DNA of 20,444 bases, taken from positions 1 through 20,444 of IMG/VR virus record IMGVR_UViG_3300010157_000314; one strand, given 5' to 3'. A program made the position numbers and the translations under genes. Numbering within the stretch: the first letter of the stretch is position 1; every line of letters starts with the position of its first letter. Under the pieces are notes generated by a model. That model worked only from the letters and a program-made list of their open reading frames with translations, was not told where the DNA came from and searched no databases. Source of the DNA: a virus. Positions 7,695 to 15,301 of this stretch are shown here, in pieces.

Positions 7695-8744
7695 TTACTT
7701 CTTCTTGAACTCTACTGCGTAATCAAGATCAGCAAGTGAACCGCCAGCAACAAGAATTTCAAGTTCAACCTTTGAACCCGTAGTAATCTTGCCTGCAATA
7801 CGACCATCGGCATTGCCAAGGTTTGTAGCAGCAGGGAAGTTAATACCGCGAGTGCTTGTAGGAAGAATCTGATCTGAAACGTAGGCGTAGTATGCTGTAG
7901 TCTTGGTGTAATCAGCAGCCTTGTTGTAATCAGTTGTATCGGTTACAAGCTGAACAGCGTCAACTACCTGACCCTTAGTAACTACTGGCTGAGTAGCATT
8001 AGGGCTTGTTGAAGCAACAATTGTTGGAACAATAATTGCGTTACCTGAACCACTGAAAGTACCACTAGAGCTAACTGCGTAAGTAAAGCTGAAAGCATTT
8101 ACTACAGTAATTACAGCGCTAGTCACATGGTAACCAGTTGCAGTAGTAAGGTTAGAGATCGTAACCTTATCGCCAGTCTTCAAACCGTGAGGAACAGTTG
8201 AGCTGTTGTATGTAGCCACTGATCCGGACTGTGAGAAGTTAGCGTATGCGCCTGGGATAGCGCCTGAAAGGTGAGTAGCAGTTGCTACCTTTTCTGGGTA
8301 CTTAATTGTAAAAGTACCTGCAGACTGATTAACAGAAGCTACAGTTGCATCCTTCAAGTTGTAAGGAGCAAATGAAAGGCCATTGATCGTTACAACGTCA
8401 TTAGCAGACAAGTTATGTGCACCAGTTGTTGTAAAGGTCAAGGTAGTGCTGCTGTAAGCAGAGCTAGCATAGGTTGCATCGTTAGTTACGGATGCAATCT
8501 GGTAGTTCTTAGCAGTTGCGTAGTTGTAGTTGTACGTACGTGCGTAAACAGGAGGTGTAGTTGGAGGCGTAACCAAAATGTTAAACGTTGATGGTGAGGT
8601 TCCCACCGTACCTGCATAAACCTGGATGCTTGAAACATCAAGTTCACAAGGGGTAACAGCGAGAAGAGTTGTTACACCAGCAGAAACTGTGCTGGACTTA
8701 GTTCCGGCTACGACAAACGCGCCGGCGTCAAAATTCTCTGACAT
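7695..8744 (-). CDS. Beta-rich repeat protein, probable virion surface or decoration protein
   Basis: The 349-residue product is Ser/Thr/Ala/Val-rich with almost no Cys, typical of exposed beta-structured virion proteins. Two copies of a short module are visible. One is at about 101-149 (TTGAHNLSANDVVTINGL, then TVASVNQSAGTFTIKY). The other is at about 175-224 (VPHGLKTGDKVTISNL, then HVTSAVITVVNAFSFTY). The pattern H-[NG]-L-x-x-x-D-x-V-T-I recurs in many phage tail and decoration proteins. The start at 8744 has AAAAAGGTAA upstream, and a long hairpin follows the gene, as expected for an abundant product. A head fibre, decoration or tail tube role cannot be separated from sequence alone. Confidence 0.7.
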   Translation of the reverse strand: MSENFDAGAFVVAGTKSSTVSAGVTTLLAVTPCELDVSSIQVYAGTVGTSPSTFNILVTPPTTPPVYARTYNYNYATAKNYQIASVTNDATYASSAYSSTTLTFTTTGAHNLSANDVVTINGLSFAPYNLKDATVASVNQSAGTFTIKYPEKVATATHLSGAIPGAYANFSQSGSVATYNSSTVPHGLKTGDKVTISNLTTATGYHVTSAVITVVNAFSFTYAVSSSGTFSGSGNAIIVPTIVASTSPNATQPVVTKGQVVDAVQLVTDTTDYNKAADYTKTTAYYAYVSDQILPTSTRGINFPAATNLGNADGRIAGKITTGSKVELEILVAGGSLADLDYAVEFKKK

Positions 8745-8770
8745 TGAATATTACCTTTTTCTCTAGAGGG

Positions 8771-9205
8771 TTATTTAGTGCTGGCCTTCAATTGCCATGC
8801 CCATTTTTGATGCATGTCAATCCGTTCCGCAATGAAATTAGCAATCCCTTGCTCGTCAGCATCATTTGCGGTGTGAAAAACGTTTTTTAGTTTTTCTAGT
8901 ACCTCACCGTTAGCCGTTAGCAAATCTTTTGCCATGGCTACTGGTTTGGTTGGGACCTTGCTATCTTTCAACGAGGCCAACTTTATGAGTGTATCTAATT
9001 TAAACGGAGCATACTCGTCTAACTTACGAATATTTTCTGCAATTGGATCAATACTACTATATACGTCTTCGTAGATATTTTCAAATAATTCGTGGTATTG
9101 GGCAAAATCCTCACCCTCAACGTTCCAATGGTACCCGTGTACACGGAAATAAAAAACGGTTACGTCACCTAGTAGTTCACTAAGTTCCTTTGGTAGGTCG
9201 CTCAT
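8771..9205 (-). CDS. dps: Dps-like ferritin-family protein
   Basis: Dps proteins assemble into 12-subunit cages that oxidise iron(II) with peroxide and store it, protecting DNA. All core ferroxidase residues are present with the family spacing: H26 (in YHWNVEG), H38, D53 and E57, separated by 12, 15 and 4 residues as in the bacterial proteins. At 144 residues it is slightly short. It lacks the Lys-rich N-terminal tail that some Dps proteins use to bind DNA, so DNA binding is doubtful. The start overlaps the upstream stop as TAATG. Its place inside the virion block suggests late expression, and it could be packaged or act in the infected cell. Confidence 0.92.
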   Translation of the reverse strand: MSDLPKELSELLGDVTVFYFRVHGYHWNVEGEDFAQYHELFENIYEDVYSSIDPIAENIRKLDEYAPFKLDTLIKLASLKDSKVPTKPVAMAKDLLTANGEVLEKLKNVFHTANDADEQGIANFIAERIDMHQKWAWQLKASTK

Positions 9206-9528
9206 TACTTACTACTATGCTTTGTCGTCTTCTTACCCTTGTTACGCTTAGAAATAGCGGCTGCCTTCTTCTTAGCATCAGCCTTGCTAGAAGCACCCCA
9301 TGCGTTCAAAGACAGCAGCAAACGTGTTGGTTCGCCATTTGGCTTATGCTCAGGTCCTGGTGCACCACCCATACGAGCCAAGAAAGAGGCTCTACGCGGG
9401 TTATCTCCAGACTTTACAGGTGCTTTAAGGTTGTGGCCTTCAGCCTTTGCTGAAGCGCGTCCCTTGGCGTTTAGTCCACCCTTAGGGTTCTTACCTTCTT
9501 TACGCTGCCATGCAGGTGATTCAGCCAT
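9205..9528 (-). CDS. Basic conserved phage protein (DUF6321-like)
   Basis: The 107-residue product is very basic. It opens with a motif I recognise from many aquatic phages, SPAWQRKEGKNPKGGLNAKG, followed by RASAKAEGHNLKAPV, DNPRRASFLARM and a Lys-rich tail (KRNKGKKTTKHSSK). The family is, as far as I recall, of unknown function. The charge suggests nucleic-acid contact. It overlaps dps by TAATG, so the two are probably translated together. The start at 9528 is preceded by AGGAGAATAATC. The DUF number is from memory. Confidence 0.72.
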   Translation of the reverse strand: MAESPAWQRKEGKNPKGGLNAKGRASAKAEGHNLKAPVKSGDNPRRASFLARMGGAPGPEHKPNGEPTRLLLSLNAWGASSKADAKKKAAAISKRNKGKKTTKHSSK

Positions 9529-9530
9529 GA

Positions 9531-9743
9531 TTATTCTCCTACACCTTTACCGTAGCGTGGGTCATGCGGATTTAGCCAGTTAATAGACATAGTTACTAAA
9601 GCAATGATTGCTACAGAAACTGCGGGGGCTAAGTTAAACGATGAGATGTTCTCTACTACGTATGCTAGCCCGGCACCAACACCCACCTTAACAGCAGTGC
9701 CCAAAGGATTTTTAGCTAAAAACTTTAAAACTTTTTCTTTCAT
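9531..9743 (-). CDS. Small two-helix membrane protein, possible holin
   Basis: The 70-residue protein has a short basic N-terminus (MKEKVLKFLAKNP), two likely membrane helices (about 14-31 and 38-57) and a short polar tail ending NPHDPRYGKGVGE. Length and topology match small holins, which open the inner membrane at lysis. No endolysin gene is adjacent, and small phage membrane proteins have other roles, so holin is only a candidate. The start at 9743 is preceded by AAGAAGTAGGTAC. Confidence 0.55.
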   Translation of the reverse strand: MKEKVLKFLAKNPLGTAVKVGVGAGLAYVVENISSFNLAPAVSVAIIALVTMSINWLNPHDPRYGKGVGE

Positions 9744-9749
9744 TTGTAC

Positions 9750-10049
9750 CTACTTCTTATGTGCTCGTCGTTTGTTTTCTTTAGCGACGTTGTCGCTCTT
9801 AGAGATCACTCTTAGATTACTTTTAGAATCGTTTTTCTTATTGTTATCTTTGTGATCAACCTCTTTACCTTTTGCTACTTTACCATGTTTTTCTTCGTAT
9901 TCATGGCGAGCTTTGGTAATTGAAGTTGTGTGCCATTTTCCGTCTTTGCCTTTGTATTTCTTAACATAGATAGGGCGTCCTCCATTAGCAGCTGAGCCCT
10001 TGTAAGGACCCAAAATATAAGATTCTGTGCCATGCTTTTTGTTTGCCAT
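9750..10049 (-). CDS. HNH endonuclease
   Basis: The 99-residue product is highly basic and ends in a single HNH core: EVDHKDNN (H66), SNLRVIS (N78) and SKSDN (N87). The N-terminal half contains two strands around RPIYVKKYKGKDGKWHTTS that may contact DNA. It could be a free-standing homing-type nuclease. Alternatively it could assist packaging, as HNH proteins do in some HK97-like phages, although those lie beside the terminase and this one is 4 kb away. It overlaps the upstream stop as TAATG. No CxxC zinc pairs accompany the motif. Confidence 0.85.
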   Translation of the reverse strand: MANKKHGTESYILGPYKGSAANGGRPIYVKKYKGKDGKWHTTSITKARHEYEEKHGKVAKGKEVDHKDNNKKNDSKSNLRVISKSDNVAKENKRRAHKK

Positions 10050-10261
10050 TAGTTGCTCGATTCTCCCTGTACACCACGGCCTACGCTGCGATACGTAAAC
10101 ACACTTGATTTTTCAGTGGCTTTGTCTTCATAGTCGTTTTGTTCAGGTTCGTTATCAGAAAAGTAGTCAAAAGCTTCTCTGCCGTTATGGCGTAAATTTT
10201 TTCTACTTTTTATGGGTTTTTCATACGCTTCGTCATAAAAGTCTTTATAACTTCTAGACAT
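10049..10261 (-). CDS. Small hydrophilic hypothetical protein
   Basis: This 70-residue protein is unrecognised. It is rich in Tyr, Asp, Glu, Lys and Arg (SYKDFYDEAYEKPIKSRKN, FDYFSDNEPEQNDYED) and probably lacks a stable fold. It starts three bases after the stop of the 849-residue gene and overlaps the HNH gene by TAATG, so all three are probably translated from one message. Confidence 0.62.
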   Translation of the reverse strand: MSRSYKDFYDEAYEKPIKSRKNLRHNGREAFDYFSDNEPEQNDYEDKATEKSSVFTYRSVGRGVQGESSN

Positions 10262-10264
10262 TGG

Positions 10265-12814
10265 TTAGTCCTCAGTTGCAGGTGGGGTATTCTTAGCGGC
10301 CTTGCGTTGCGCAGCTTTTTGCTTTTTGTACGCCGCTATATCTGCTTCAGTCTCTTCTGGAGTCTTAACAGTAGGAGCAGGACCTCTTGGGGCACTAGTA
10401 GTTGTGTACTCACTCATAGGAGCTTCTGGCTCTTCTTCTACCTCTGAAGGGATACGACGAGGCTCTTCAATAGGCATAGATCCTGGAACACCTGAACCAC
10501 GGTTACCGCCCGAAACAGCTGGAGGAATTACTACTCTAATATTCTTACCGGTAACTGTCCCAGCATGCTGAGCAATTTGATCAGCTTGAGAAGCAAGTTC
10601 TTCTGAAATTCTACCCTGTGCACGCTCTGCAATAGTTTCCTCTGGTCTTTCACGAGTTTCAGCATCAAACCCAGTGTCTGAAAGACCAGTAAGTTTTTGG
10701 TCAGCGTTGCCTGAGCGTTCAAACTGAGCCAGGGAAGCATTTGCTGCCTGTACACCAGAACGGTTCAAATGAGCCTTAATTACAGCCTCTGCACCTGTTT
10801 TCCAGGTATCTGCAGCGGTGGCAAGACGCGAAGCCATTTTTCCTAAGCGACTTTCAGGACGACGACTATGAGTCAGAATATCTTCAATCTCCTGGCTTTT
10901 ATTTTTTTGTCCCTTAAAATGACGCATGCCAGCATCAACTAGAGCAGAGATGTAGTCTCTTTCTTGTTGTGCCGTACCACCAGTACTAGAGTCCGCAAAT
11001 ATGTCACCAAACTCATCACCAGGAGCACGGTAGCTAACAGCGCCCGACGCAACGACGTCTAGCTGCGGGTTATCAATTTTAATTGGGTTTCCGTCTTTAT
11101 CGCGTTTTGTAATGTTACGAATGCCTCCAGTATGTGATGGAACCTCTTCAGTTAAGGTTTTTTGGCGATTTACAGTTTCTCTTTCAAAACCACGACGATT
11201 ACCAAGAACCGCTTGAACAGCCTTTTTTAGTCGCGAATGTGTCAACCCGTAACCACCAGTAATGTACTTAGCCCGCTCACCCATAGTCTTAGCATGTTCA
11301 GTGAGCATGTCCATAAGGTTGTAGCGGTCTTCTAGCTGTCCTGGTCCTGACCACGCAGGGTTATCCAAAAACTCTTTATGACCGGGGCGATGAATAGTTA
11401 CAAGGTTTCTTAGCTTGTTACCGTGCTCATCTGTGGAAGTTTGAGTGTACGTAAGGGCAAGAGGGATTTCGCTATAGTCACTAGCCATTGGCTTACCAGT
11501 CTGTGGGTGGGGATCACCCATATGTACATTACATTGGTATTTATCGCCGTAAGAGTTTACTAAATCCAATGGCTCCCCAGTTTCAGGATGTCTCCAAGGG
11601 CACTGCTCTGCGGTATGGTTTGGTTGACTATGGTCTCCAAAACTTTCGTCGTAACGTACTTTATGTTTTTCGTAACCAATCTCACGAGAAGCTTCCATTG
11701 CGGCTTGTGCTTCTTCTGCATGGTGTGTAAAAAAGTTATTTCTTAAGTCTGTATTTAAAGCCTCTGTAGAAGAAGTCCCACCTCTTGCCAAGTGCTCTTT
11801 AATTGCCCCCAATTGACCTTTAACACATGCTGAATTTCCGCACTGTACAACCCCTTGCTCATCCGTAGGATGGCGAGCATCGTGGTTAGCACTAGCAGCA
11901 ATAAGGCCCCGCATACCGTAGTGAACACCCACACTTCGTCTACGAGACTTAAATTGTGCTACTCGGTCGCGTAAGAACCTATTCCAATGCCTAATTGAGT
12001 AAGGGTTTGACCAGCGCTCTTTATTTTCTTGTTCAAGACCTCCCGGACCAAAACCAGTAACGTCATGGCGGCCCTTGTTGCGGCCCATTTCATCATTAAT
12101 TGCGTCTTCATCAGCAGCAGTAGTTCTACTTTCACCGCTAGTAGAAGTATTAATTAAAGGATTTGCATCCCCCTTAGCAACTCTTCTGCCAGGAGCTCCG
12201 CCACGTACTTCTTGGTACTTTCCAGCAATACCTTGCAAAACAGAGTTAATGATTGATGAAGTACCTAGTCCTGCACGTGTCTGCCAATCTTCATCAGCAA
12301 GACGGCGCCTAGTTTGCTCTTCATCGTACTTTCTATTGGATTCAGGATCTGACTCATCCATTCCCTGAAACATATCAGCAAATGCCTGTACGTTAGCAGA
12401 AATAGCGCGTCGAGCTTTAACTTTAGCAGAATCAGCTAGAGCCTCGGTATGACGCTCTGAAATACCCTCTACACTAGGTGCTCTTACTTTACCGGCTTCA
12501 AGATCCGCTTGAGCTTGGCCAGGTGTACGAACATTATCAGGATCTGGCTCCTTCATGGTGTCCATTACGTTACCCATGCCTGGCTGAGAGTCAAAGACCC
12601 TAGTATCTCCACGAGTAAGACCTAGTTGGTCTTCAGGGATTACGATTTTGCGCGGATCGGTATCCTCAGAATAAGGCCTGCCTGATGTATCAGTCCATGT
12701 TGAAGTATCAATAGGTTTTTCAGAAGGACCCTTGTCATTACCAATTACTTGTTCTGCAGGGATTTCATCAAAGCTCATTTTAATCTTTGGATCACGCTTA
12801 ATATTATCTGGCAT
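10265..12814 (-). CDS. Very large hydrophilic protein of the late block, function unknown
   Basis: At 849 residues this is the largest product in the window and I cannot assign it. It has no membrane segment. The N-terminal 170 residues are Asp/Pro/Glu-rich and the C-terminal 130 are Pro/Glu/Ala-rich, both likely disordered. The centre (about 260-650) is more ordered, with an Arg-rich patch FKSRRRSVGVHYGMRG. There are four Cys (C325, C330, C405, C428) close to His residues, and two similar HP-[EQ]-TG-[EK]-P motifs flank the last Cys pair. That would suit a zinc-stabilised domain. Size, hydrophilicity and location fit an internal or ejected virion protein or a tape-measure-like protein, but none is shown by the sequence. 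Confidence 0.72.
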   Translation of the reverse strand: MPDNIKRDPKIKMSFDEIPAEQVIGNDKGPSEKPIDTSTWTDTSGRPYSEDTDPRKIVIPEDQLGLTRGDTRVFDSQPGMGNVMDTMKEPDPDNVRTPGQAQADLEAGKVRAPSVEGISERHTEALADSAKVKARRAISANVQAFADMFQGMDESDPESNRKYDEEQTRRRLADEDWQTRAGLGTSSIINSVLQGIAGKYQEVRGGAPGRRVAKGDANPLINTSTSGESRTTAADEDAINDEMGRNKGRHDVTGFGPGGLEQENKERWSNPYSIRHWNRFLRDRVAQFKSRRRSVGVHYGMRGLIAASANHDARHPTDEQGVVQCGNSACVKGQLGAIKEHLARGGTSSTEALNTDLRNNFFTHHAEEAQAAMEASREIGYEKHKVRYDESFGDHSQPNHTAEQCPWRHPETGEPLDLVNSYGDKYQCNVHMGDPHPQTGKPMASDYSEIPLALTYTQTSTDEHGNKLRNLVTIHRPGHKEFLDNPAWSGPGQLEDRYNLMDMLTEHAKTMGERAKYITGGYGLTHSRLKKAVQAVLGNRRGFERETVNRQKTLTEEVPSHTGGIRNITKRDKDGNPIKIDNPQLDVVASGAVSYRAPGDEFGDIFADSSTGGTAQQERDYISALVDAGMRHFKGQKNKSQEIEDILTHSRRPESRLGKMASRLATAADTWKTGAEAVIKAHLNRSGVQAANASLAQFERSGNADQKLTGLSDTGFDAETRERPEETIAERAQGRISEELASQADQIAQHAGTVTGKNIRVVIPPAVSGGNRGSGVPGSMPIEEPRRIPSEVEEEPEAPMSEYTTTSAPRGPAPTVKTPEETEADIAAYKKQKAAQRKAAKNTPPATED

Positions 12815-12833
12815 TTTAAAATTCCTTTAGTTG

Positions 12834-13637
12834 TTATTTCTTTTCGGGACGGTCAACATTTTTATCGGGGTCGGCAGCGTCTGCGCCAGATCTTCCAGTG
12901 CCACTACGATCGCGTGGAGTAATTACTACAGGCTCAGGTTTACCAGGCTTACCAGTGCCCGTACCAGCATCAACTGTAGTTGTAGGCTTATCACCGTCGT
13001 CTACAATTACAGCGTCTTGAATCTCATCAGCATCTTTCTTACCTGTATCACCTGTGCCGCCAGAACCTGTACATCTACCTCTATGCTTTGGAGCACCGCA
13101 TCTCTTACAGTTATTGTCTTTAGGCTTATCGGTAGGTTCTGGCTCATGGCTCTCTGGCTCATGGCTCTCTGGCTCATGCTCGCCAATACTTTCAGTAGCA
13201 CTATCCCCAGTAGCCATAGGATTATCTGGAGCACCGGGGTAGTTTTTATTGTAATTAAAAGTAGTAGTTGTGTTCTTATTAACAGTTTCTGTAGATTCGC
13301 CACTTCTAACGTGCCTAACCGTAGCTACGGATGGGTTAGTCCAAGTTCTACGACCAGACAGGTCAAAGCTTGCAATAGTTGGGTCATTGGCTCTTGCTTC
13401 ATCAGCCATTCGATTTACGTGTTGTCCAGCAGCAATACGTACGTAGTTGCTCGCAATGTCCTTACCAATTTGCATACGAAGAGCGTTTCGCAACCTTGTC
13501 TCTTCTTGAGCGCCGCTATTAAATACGTCCGCAAATCTTCGAAACATACTGGTACTACCAGTACTTGCGTTGTATCCCCATTGACGAGTGTATCGGGGCT
13601 GAGTACCTAGGTCTAATTGCTCTTCTTTTGGAATCAT
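12834..13637 (-). CDS. Protein with zinc knuckle and disordered C-terminal half, function unknown
   Basis: The 267-residue product has a helical, polar N-terminal half (FRRFADVFNSGAQEETRLRN, IGKDIASNYVRIAAGQHVNRM). A repeat of Glu-Ser-His-Glu-Pro units follows, then a knuckle CKRCGAPKHRGRC (C177, C180, H185, C189) and a Gly/Thr/Asp/Pro-rich tail. I take ATG 13637 as the start. It has no clear ribosome binding site but lies six bases after CATACT, so the mRNA may be leaderless. A TTG at 13664 in the same frame is the alternative. The gene follows a terminator, consistent with its own promoter. It precedes the 849-residue gene and may act with it. Confidence 0.65.
   Translation of the reverse strand: MIPKEEQLDLGTQPRYTRQWGYNASTGSTSMFRRFADVFNSGAQEETRLRNALRMQIGKDIASNYVRIAAGQHVNRMADEARANDPTIASFDLSGRRTWTNPSVATVRHVRSGESTETVNKNTTTTFNYNKNYPGAPDNPMATGDSATESIGEHEPESHEPESHEPEPTDKPKDNNCKRCGAPKHRGRCTGSGGTGDTGKKDADEIQDAVIVDDGDKPTTTVDAGTGTGKPGKPEPVVITPRDRSGTGRSGADAADPDKNVDRPEKK
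13141..13178. repeat. Coding 15-bp tandem repeat (2.5 copies)
   Basis: The unit GGCTCATGGCTCTCT occurs at 13141-13155 and 13156-13170 without a mismatch, followed by a partial copy to 13178. On the minus strand it encodes the pentapeptide E-S-H-E-P repeated in the 267-residue protein. Identity at every base points to recent slippage expansion. Confidence 0.9.
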
Positions 13638-13671
13638 ATCTCTAGTATGCACTTTAATAAACAATTTGTAT

Positions 13672-13715
13672 TACTAAAAGTAAATGCAGGGCCCCGGTTT
13701 ATCCGAAGCCCTGCA
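13672..13715 (-). terminator. Intrinsic terminator downstream of the TM/H1-like gene
   Basis: On the minus strand TGCAGGGC (13708-13715) and GCCCTGCA (13685-13692) form a perfect 8-bp stem. A second CGG/CCG stem lies inside, and the U-rich tract UUUACUUUUA follows. It separates the gene ending at 13731 from the one starting at 13637. Confidence 0.75.
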
Positions 13716-13730
13716 CTGTAGTTAGTTAGG

Positions 13731-14066
13731 TTACTTTGCGCGTGAAGCAGCTTTCTTTTCAGCGACCTTCTTTGCAACTGCCTTCTTTGCAGGTGCAGCT
13801 TTCTTTGCGACGCTCCGGCCCGTATTGACAGCCTTAACAGCACTAGGAGTGACTGCATGGCTACCACGAACTGACGCTAGGTCATCGACGCGGTCATGTA
13901 CAATCTGTAGGTTTTCTTCTACGTAGTCTGCGTATGCATGATAATTGACACTACGCAAAACGTCTCGGTCACGTAGGTTCTCAATAGCGTTAAATACTAC
14001 ATATGAGAAGCATGCAGTGTACACAGCCAAGATGCCTAGTACTACAAATGTTAGTGTATCGGACAT
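13731..14066 (-). CDS. Membrane-anchored protein with histone H1-like Lys/Ala tail
   Basis: The 111-residue product has one N-terminal membrane helix (about residues 6-26, LTFVVLGILAVYTACFSYVV), a mixed helical segment (30-70), and a tail from about residue 84. The tail is built almost only of Lys, Ala, Val and Pro in AKKAxxAKK units, like bacterial histone H1-type DNA-binding tails. The start is ATG 14066 with AGAAGGAA upstream. A longer frame to 14114 crosses a hairpin and is rejected. A role in tethering DNA at the membrane is an inference from the two parts. It is followed by a strong terminator. Confidence 0.7.
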   Translation of the reverse strand: MSDTLTFVVLGILAVYTACFSYVVFNAIENLRDRDVLRSVNYHAYADYVEENLQIVHDRVDDLASVRGSHAVTPSAVKAVNTGRSVAKKAAPAKKAVAKKVAEKKAASRAK

Positions 14067-14083
14067 GTTTATATTCCTTCTAT

Positions 14084-14096
14084 TAGTTATAGGTCT
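14084..14096 (-). promoter_or_regulatory. Short leader hairpin upstream of the TM/H1-like gene
   Basis: GGTCT and AGACC, three bases apart, form a perfect 5-bp inverted repeat. It lies about 18 bases upstream of the start at 14066, just before the AGAAGGAA ribosome binding site. It could be an operator half-site pair or a leader hairpin. The evidence is only the symmetry and position. Confidence 0.3.
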
Positions 14097-14128
14097 TGTA
14101 GACCCCATATACATATGCTAATAGCTAT

Positions 14129-14146
14129 CCGCGAAAGTATTCGCAG
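14129..14146 (-). terminator. Intergenic hairpin downstream of the 98-residue zinc protein gene
   Basis: On the minus strand CTGCGAA and TTCGCGG pair over seven positions (one U-G) with the loop UACU. It starts three bases after the stop at 14149. No U-tract follows, as with the other late-gene hairpins. Confidence 0.5.
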
Positions 14147-14148
14147 GT

Positions 14149-14445
14149 TTATTTACCTTCTTGAGTACCCTTATCAAAATGCTCAGGTCGGTTCTGTGGA
14201 GCTGCTGGGCACCAAGCATTAAAGTCAGCAGGGGCCTGTTCAGTTATCTCATGGTTTGGGCCTACTACAGTTGTTTTAGAACCGTAATAGATTCCATCCT
14301 CCCCTTTGCTAATATATTTTCTTTCACCACAGTTTGCACACTCGTACCCGGAAAAACCCCTCTCGCCCCATCCGTTTTCTGGTGTAAACCTTTGTTTTAA
14401 AACCATCTTGTGTTGAGTAAATAGGTCTGCTGCTTCGTGGCTCAT
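14149..14445 (-). CDS. Small protein with CxxC zinc-type motif
   Basis: The 98-residue product is unrecognised. C36 and C39 form YECANCGERKYI, a typical half of a zinc ribbon. H65 and C79 could complete the site. The rest is polar with several Gly and aromatic residues. The start overlaps the previous stop as TAATG. It belongs to a run of four genes (15301-15444 back to here) linked by one-base overlaps, so one message with coupled translation is likely. Confidence 0.62.
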   Translation of the reverse strand: MSHEAADLFTQHKMVLKQRFTPENGWGERGFSGYECANCGERKYISKGEDGIYYGSKTTVVGPNHEITEQAPADFNAWCPAAPQNRPEHFDKGTQEGK

Positions 14446-14798
14446 TACTTACCCTTACCTTCTTCTCTTCCAGTAAAGAAATGCTTAAGTTTTCTTCCTG
14501 TTGCAGCAACCGCGTTAATTCCGCTCTCTACTGCTCTTCCAACTCCTGGATGTTGAGGTAGGGCCAGATCTGTCATCATTCTGGCACCTTCGGCAACATG
14601 TCCACCAGACATTGCTCTTGCAGCCATTTCTGTAGCAGTACCAATAGCGCCACCCATAATTGGGTACTCCATGGCAGTAAAGCCTAAACGTACTGCTTCA
14701 CCAAGAGCGTAAGGCTTATCTGCCTTAACAGCCTCACGAAAAGTCAGCTTCTTAGGTTCTTCTGAGCCCTCTCCTGGTTCAGTAGTTTCTTCAGACAT
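14445..14798 (-). CDS. Gly/Ala-rich helical protein, function unknown
   Basis: The 117-residue product starts with an acidic segment (MSEETTEPGEGSEEPKK) and continues with Gly/Ala/Met-rich helices (LGEAVRLGFTAMEYPIMGGA, TEMAARAMSGGHVAEGARMM). It ends in a basic tail (GRKLKHFFTGREEGKGK). The middle is moderately hydrophobic but broken by charges, so I do not call a membrane segment. It is joined to both neighbours by TAATG overlaps. Confidence 0.6.
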   Translation of the reverse strand: MSEETTEPGEGSEEPKKLTFREAVKADKPYALGEAVRLGFTAMEYPIMGGAIGTATEMAARAMSGGHVAEGARMMTDLALPQHPGVGRAVESGINAVAATGRKLKHFFTGREEGKGK

Positions 14799-15301
14799 TA
14801 GCGATGATCTACGATTCTACCCGGGTCACCAGCACGATCCCTAGGAACACCTGCAGCAACTTGACCTTCATAAGCAGCCATGCGCTTACGCCTAACAGCA
14901 TCAAAATTTTGTGTACTAAGCTCAGCTTCATCTGCATAATGCTCACGAAGTGCAGCTGGGTCGTGTGTACCGTCCATAACGCCCTGTACATGCTCAGGGC
15001 TTAATCTATGACCCTCTGGGGTGTGCATAGTAACAGAAGCTCGCCTAGCACCAGTTGAATTTGAGTCACCTATTGGAATACTAACTGGGACTCTGTCTCT
15101 GGTCCATCTAGGCTGGCGAGAGCCGCCCACGGTGTCATAGGCCTGCATAACAGACCTACCAATTTCACCTAGTCTGCTTTGATCTGCTTCGTAGCTTCCA
15201 GCCTGACTAGGATCATGGTCAAGGCCTCCTTGGCCATGCTCATGCATGGTTACGGACCAAGATCCGCTTTTAAACGGAGTTCTGTACGGTGTTTGCTCCA
15301 T
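14798..15301 (-). CDS. Hypothetical protein of the late cluster
   Basis: This is a 167-residue polar protein I do not recognise. It has a His/Gly-rich N-terminal part (TMHEHGQGGLDHDPSQAG), an Arg-rich middle (SRQPRWTRDRVPVSIPIGD) and a segment HTPEGHRLSPEHVQGVMDG followed by a charged helix. It overlaps the gene upstream by one base (TAATG). Composition resembles that of the 849- and 267-residue products in being hydrophilic and low in Cys. Confidence 0.62.
   Translation of the reverse strand: MEQTPYRTPFKSGSWSVTMHEHGQGGLDHDPSQAGSYEADQSRLGEIGRSVMQAYDTVGGSRQPRWTRDRVPVSIPIGDSNSTGARRASVTMHTPEGHRLSPEHVQGVMDGTHDPAALREHYADEAELSTQNFDAVRRKRMAAYEGQVAAGVPRDRAGDPGRIVDHR

Noticed and set aside
7695-8744. 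Assignment of the 349-residue protein as major tail protein
   Set aside because: The repeated H-x-L-x-x-x-D-x-V-T-I modules occur in tail, fibre and decoration proteins alike, and no tail gene neighbours it. I kept the broader call.
12831-13610. A 259-codon open frame on the plus strand, antisense to the zinc-knuckle gene
   Set aside because: It begins at a non-ATG codon without a ribosome binding site. Its product is rich in Ser, Cys and Thr in a way expected from reading biased codons backwards. The minus-strand gene fits the neighbours.
13638-13664. TTG start at 13664 for the zinc-knuckle gene
   Set aside because: No ribosome binding site precedes it and it sits almost on the terminator. 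ATG 13637 with a -10-like CATACT six bases upstream is preferred, although not proven.
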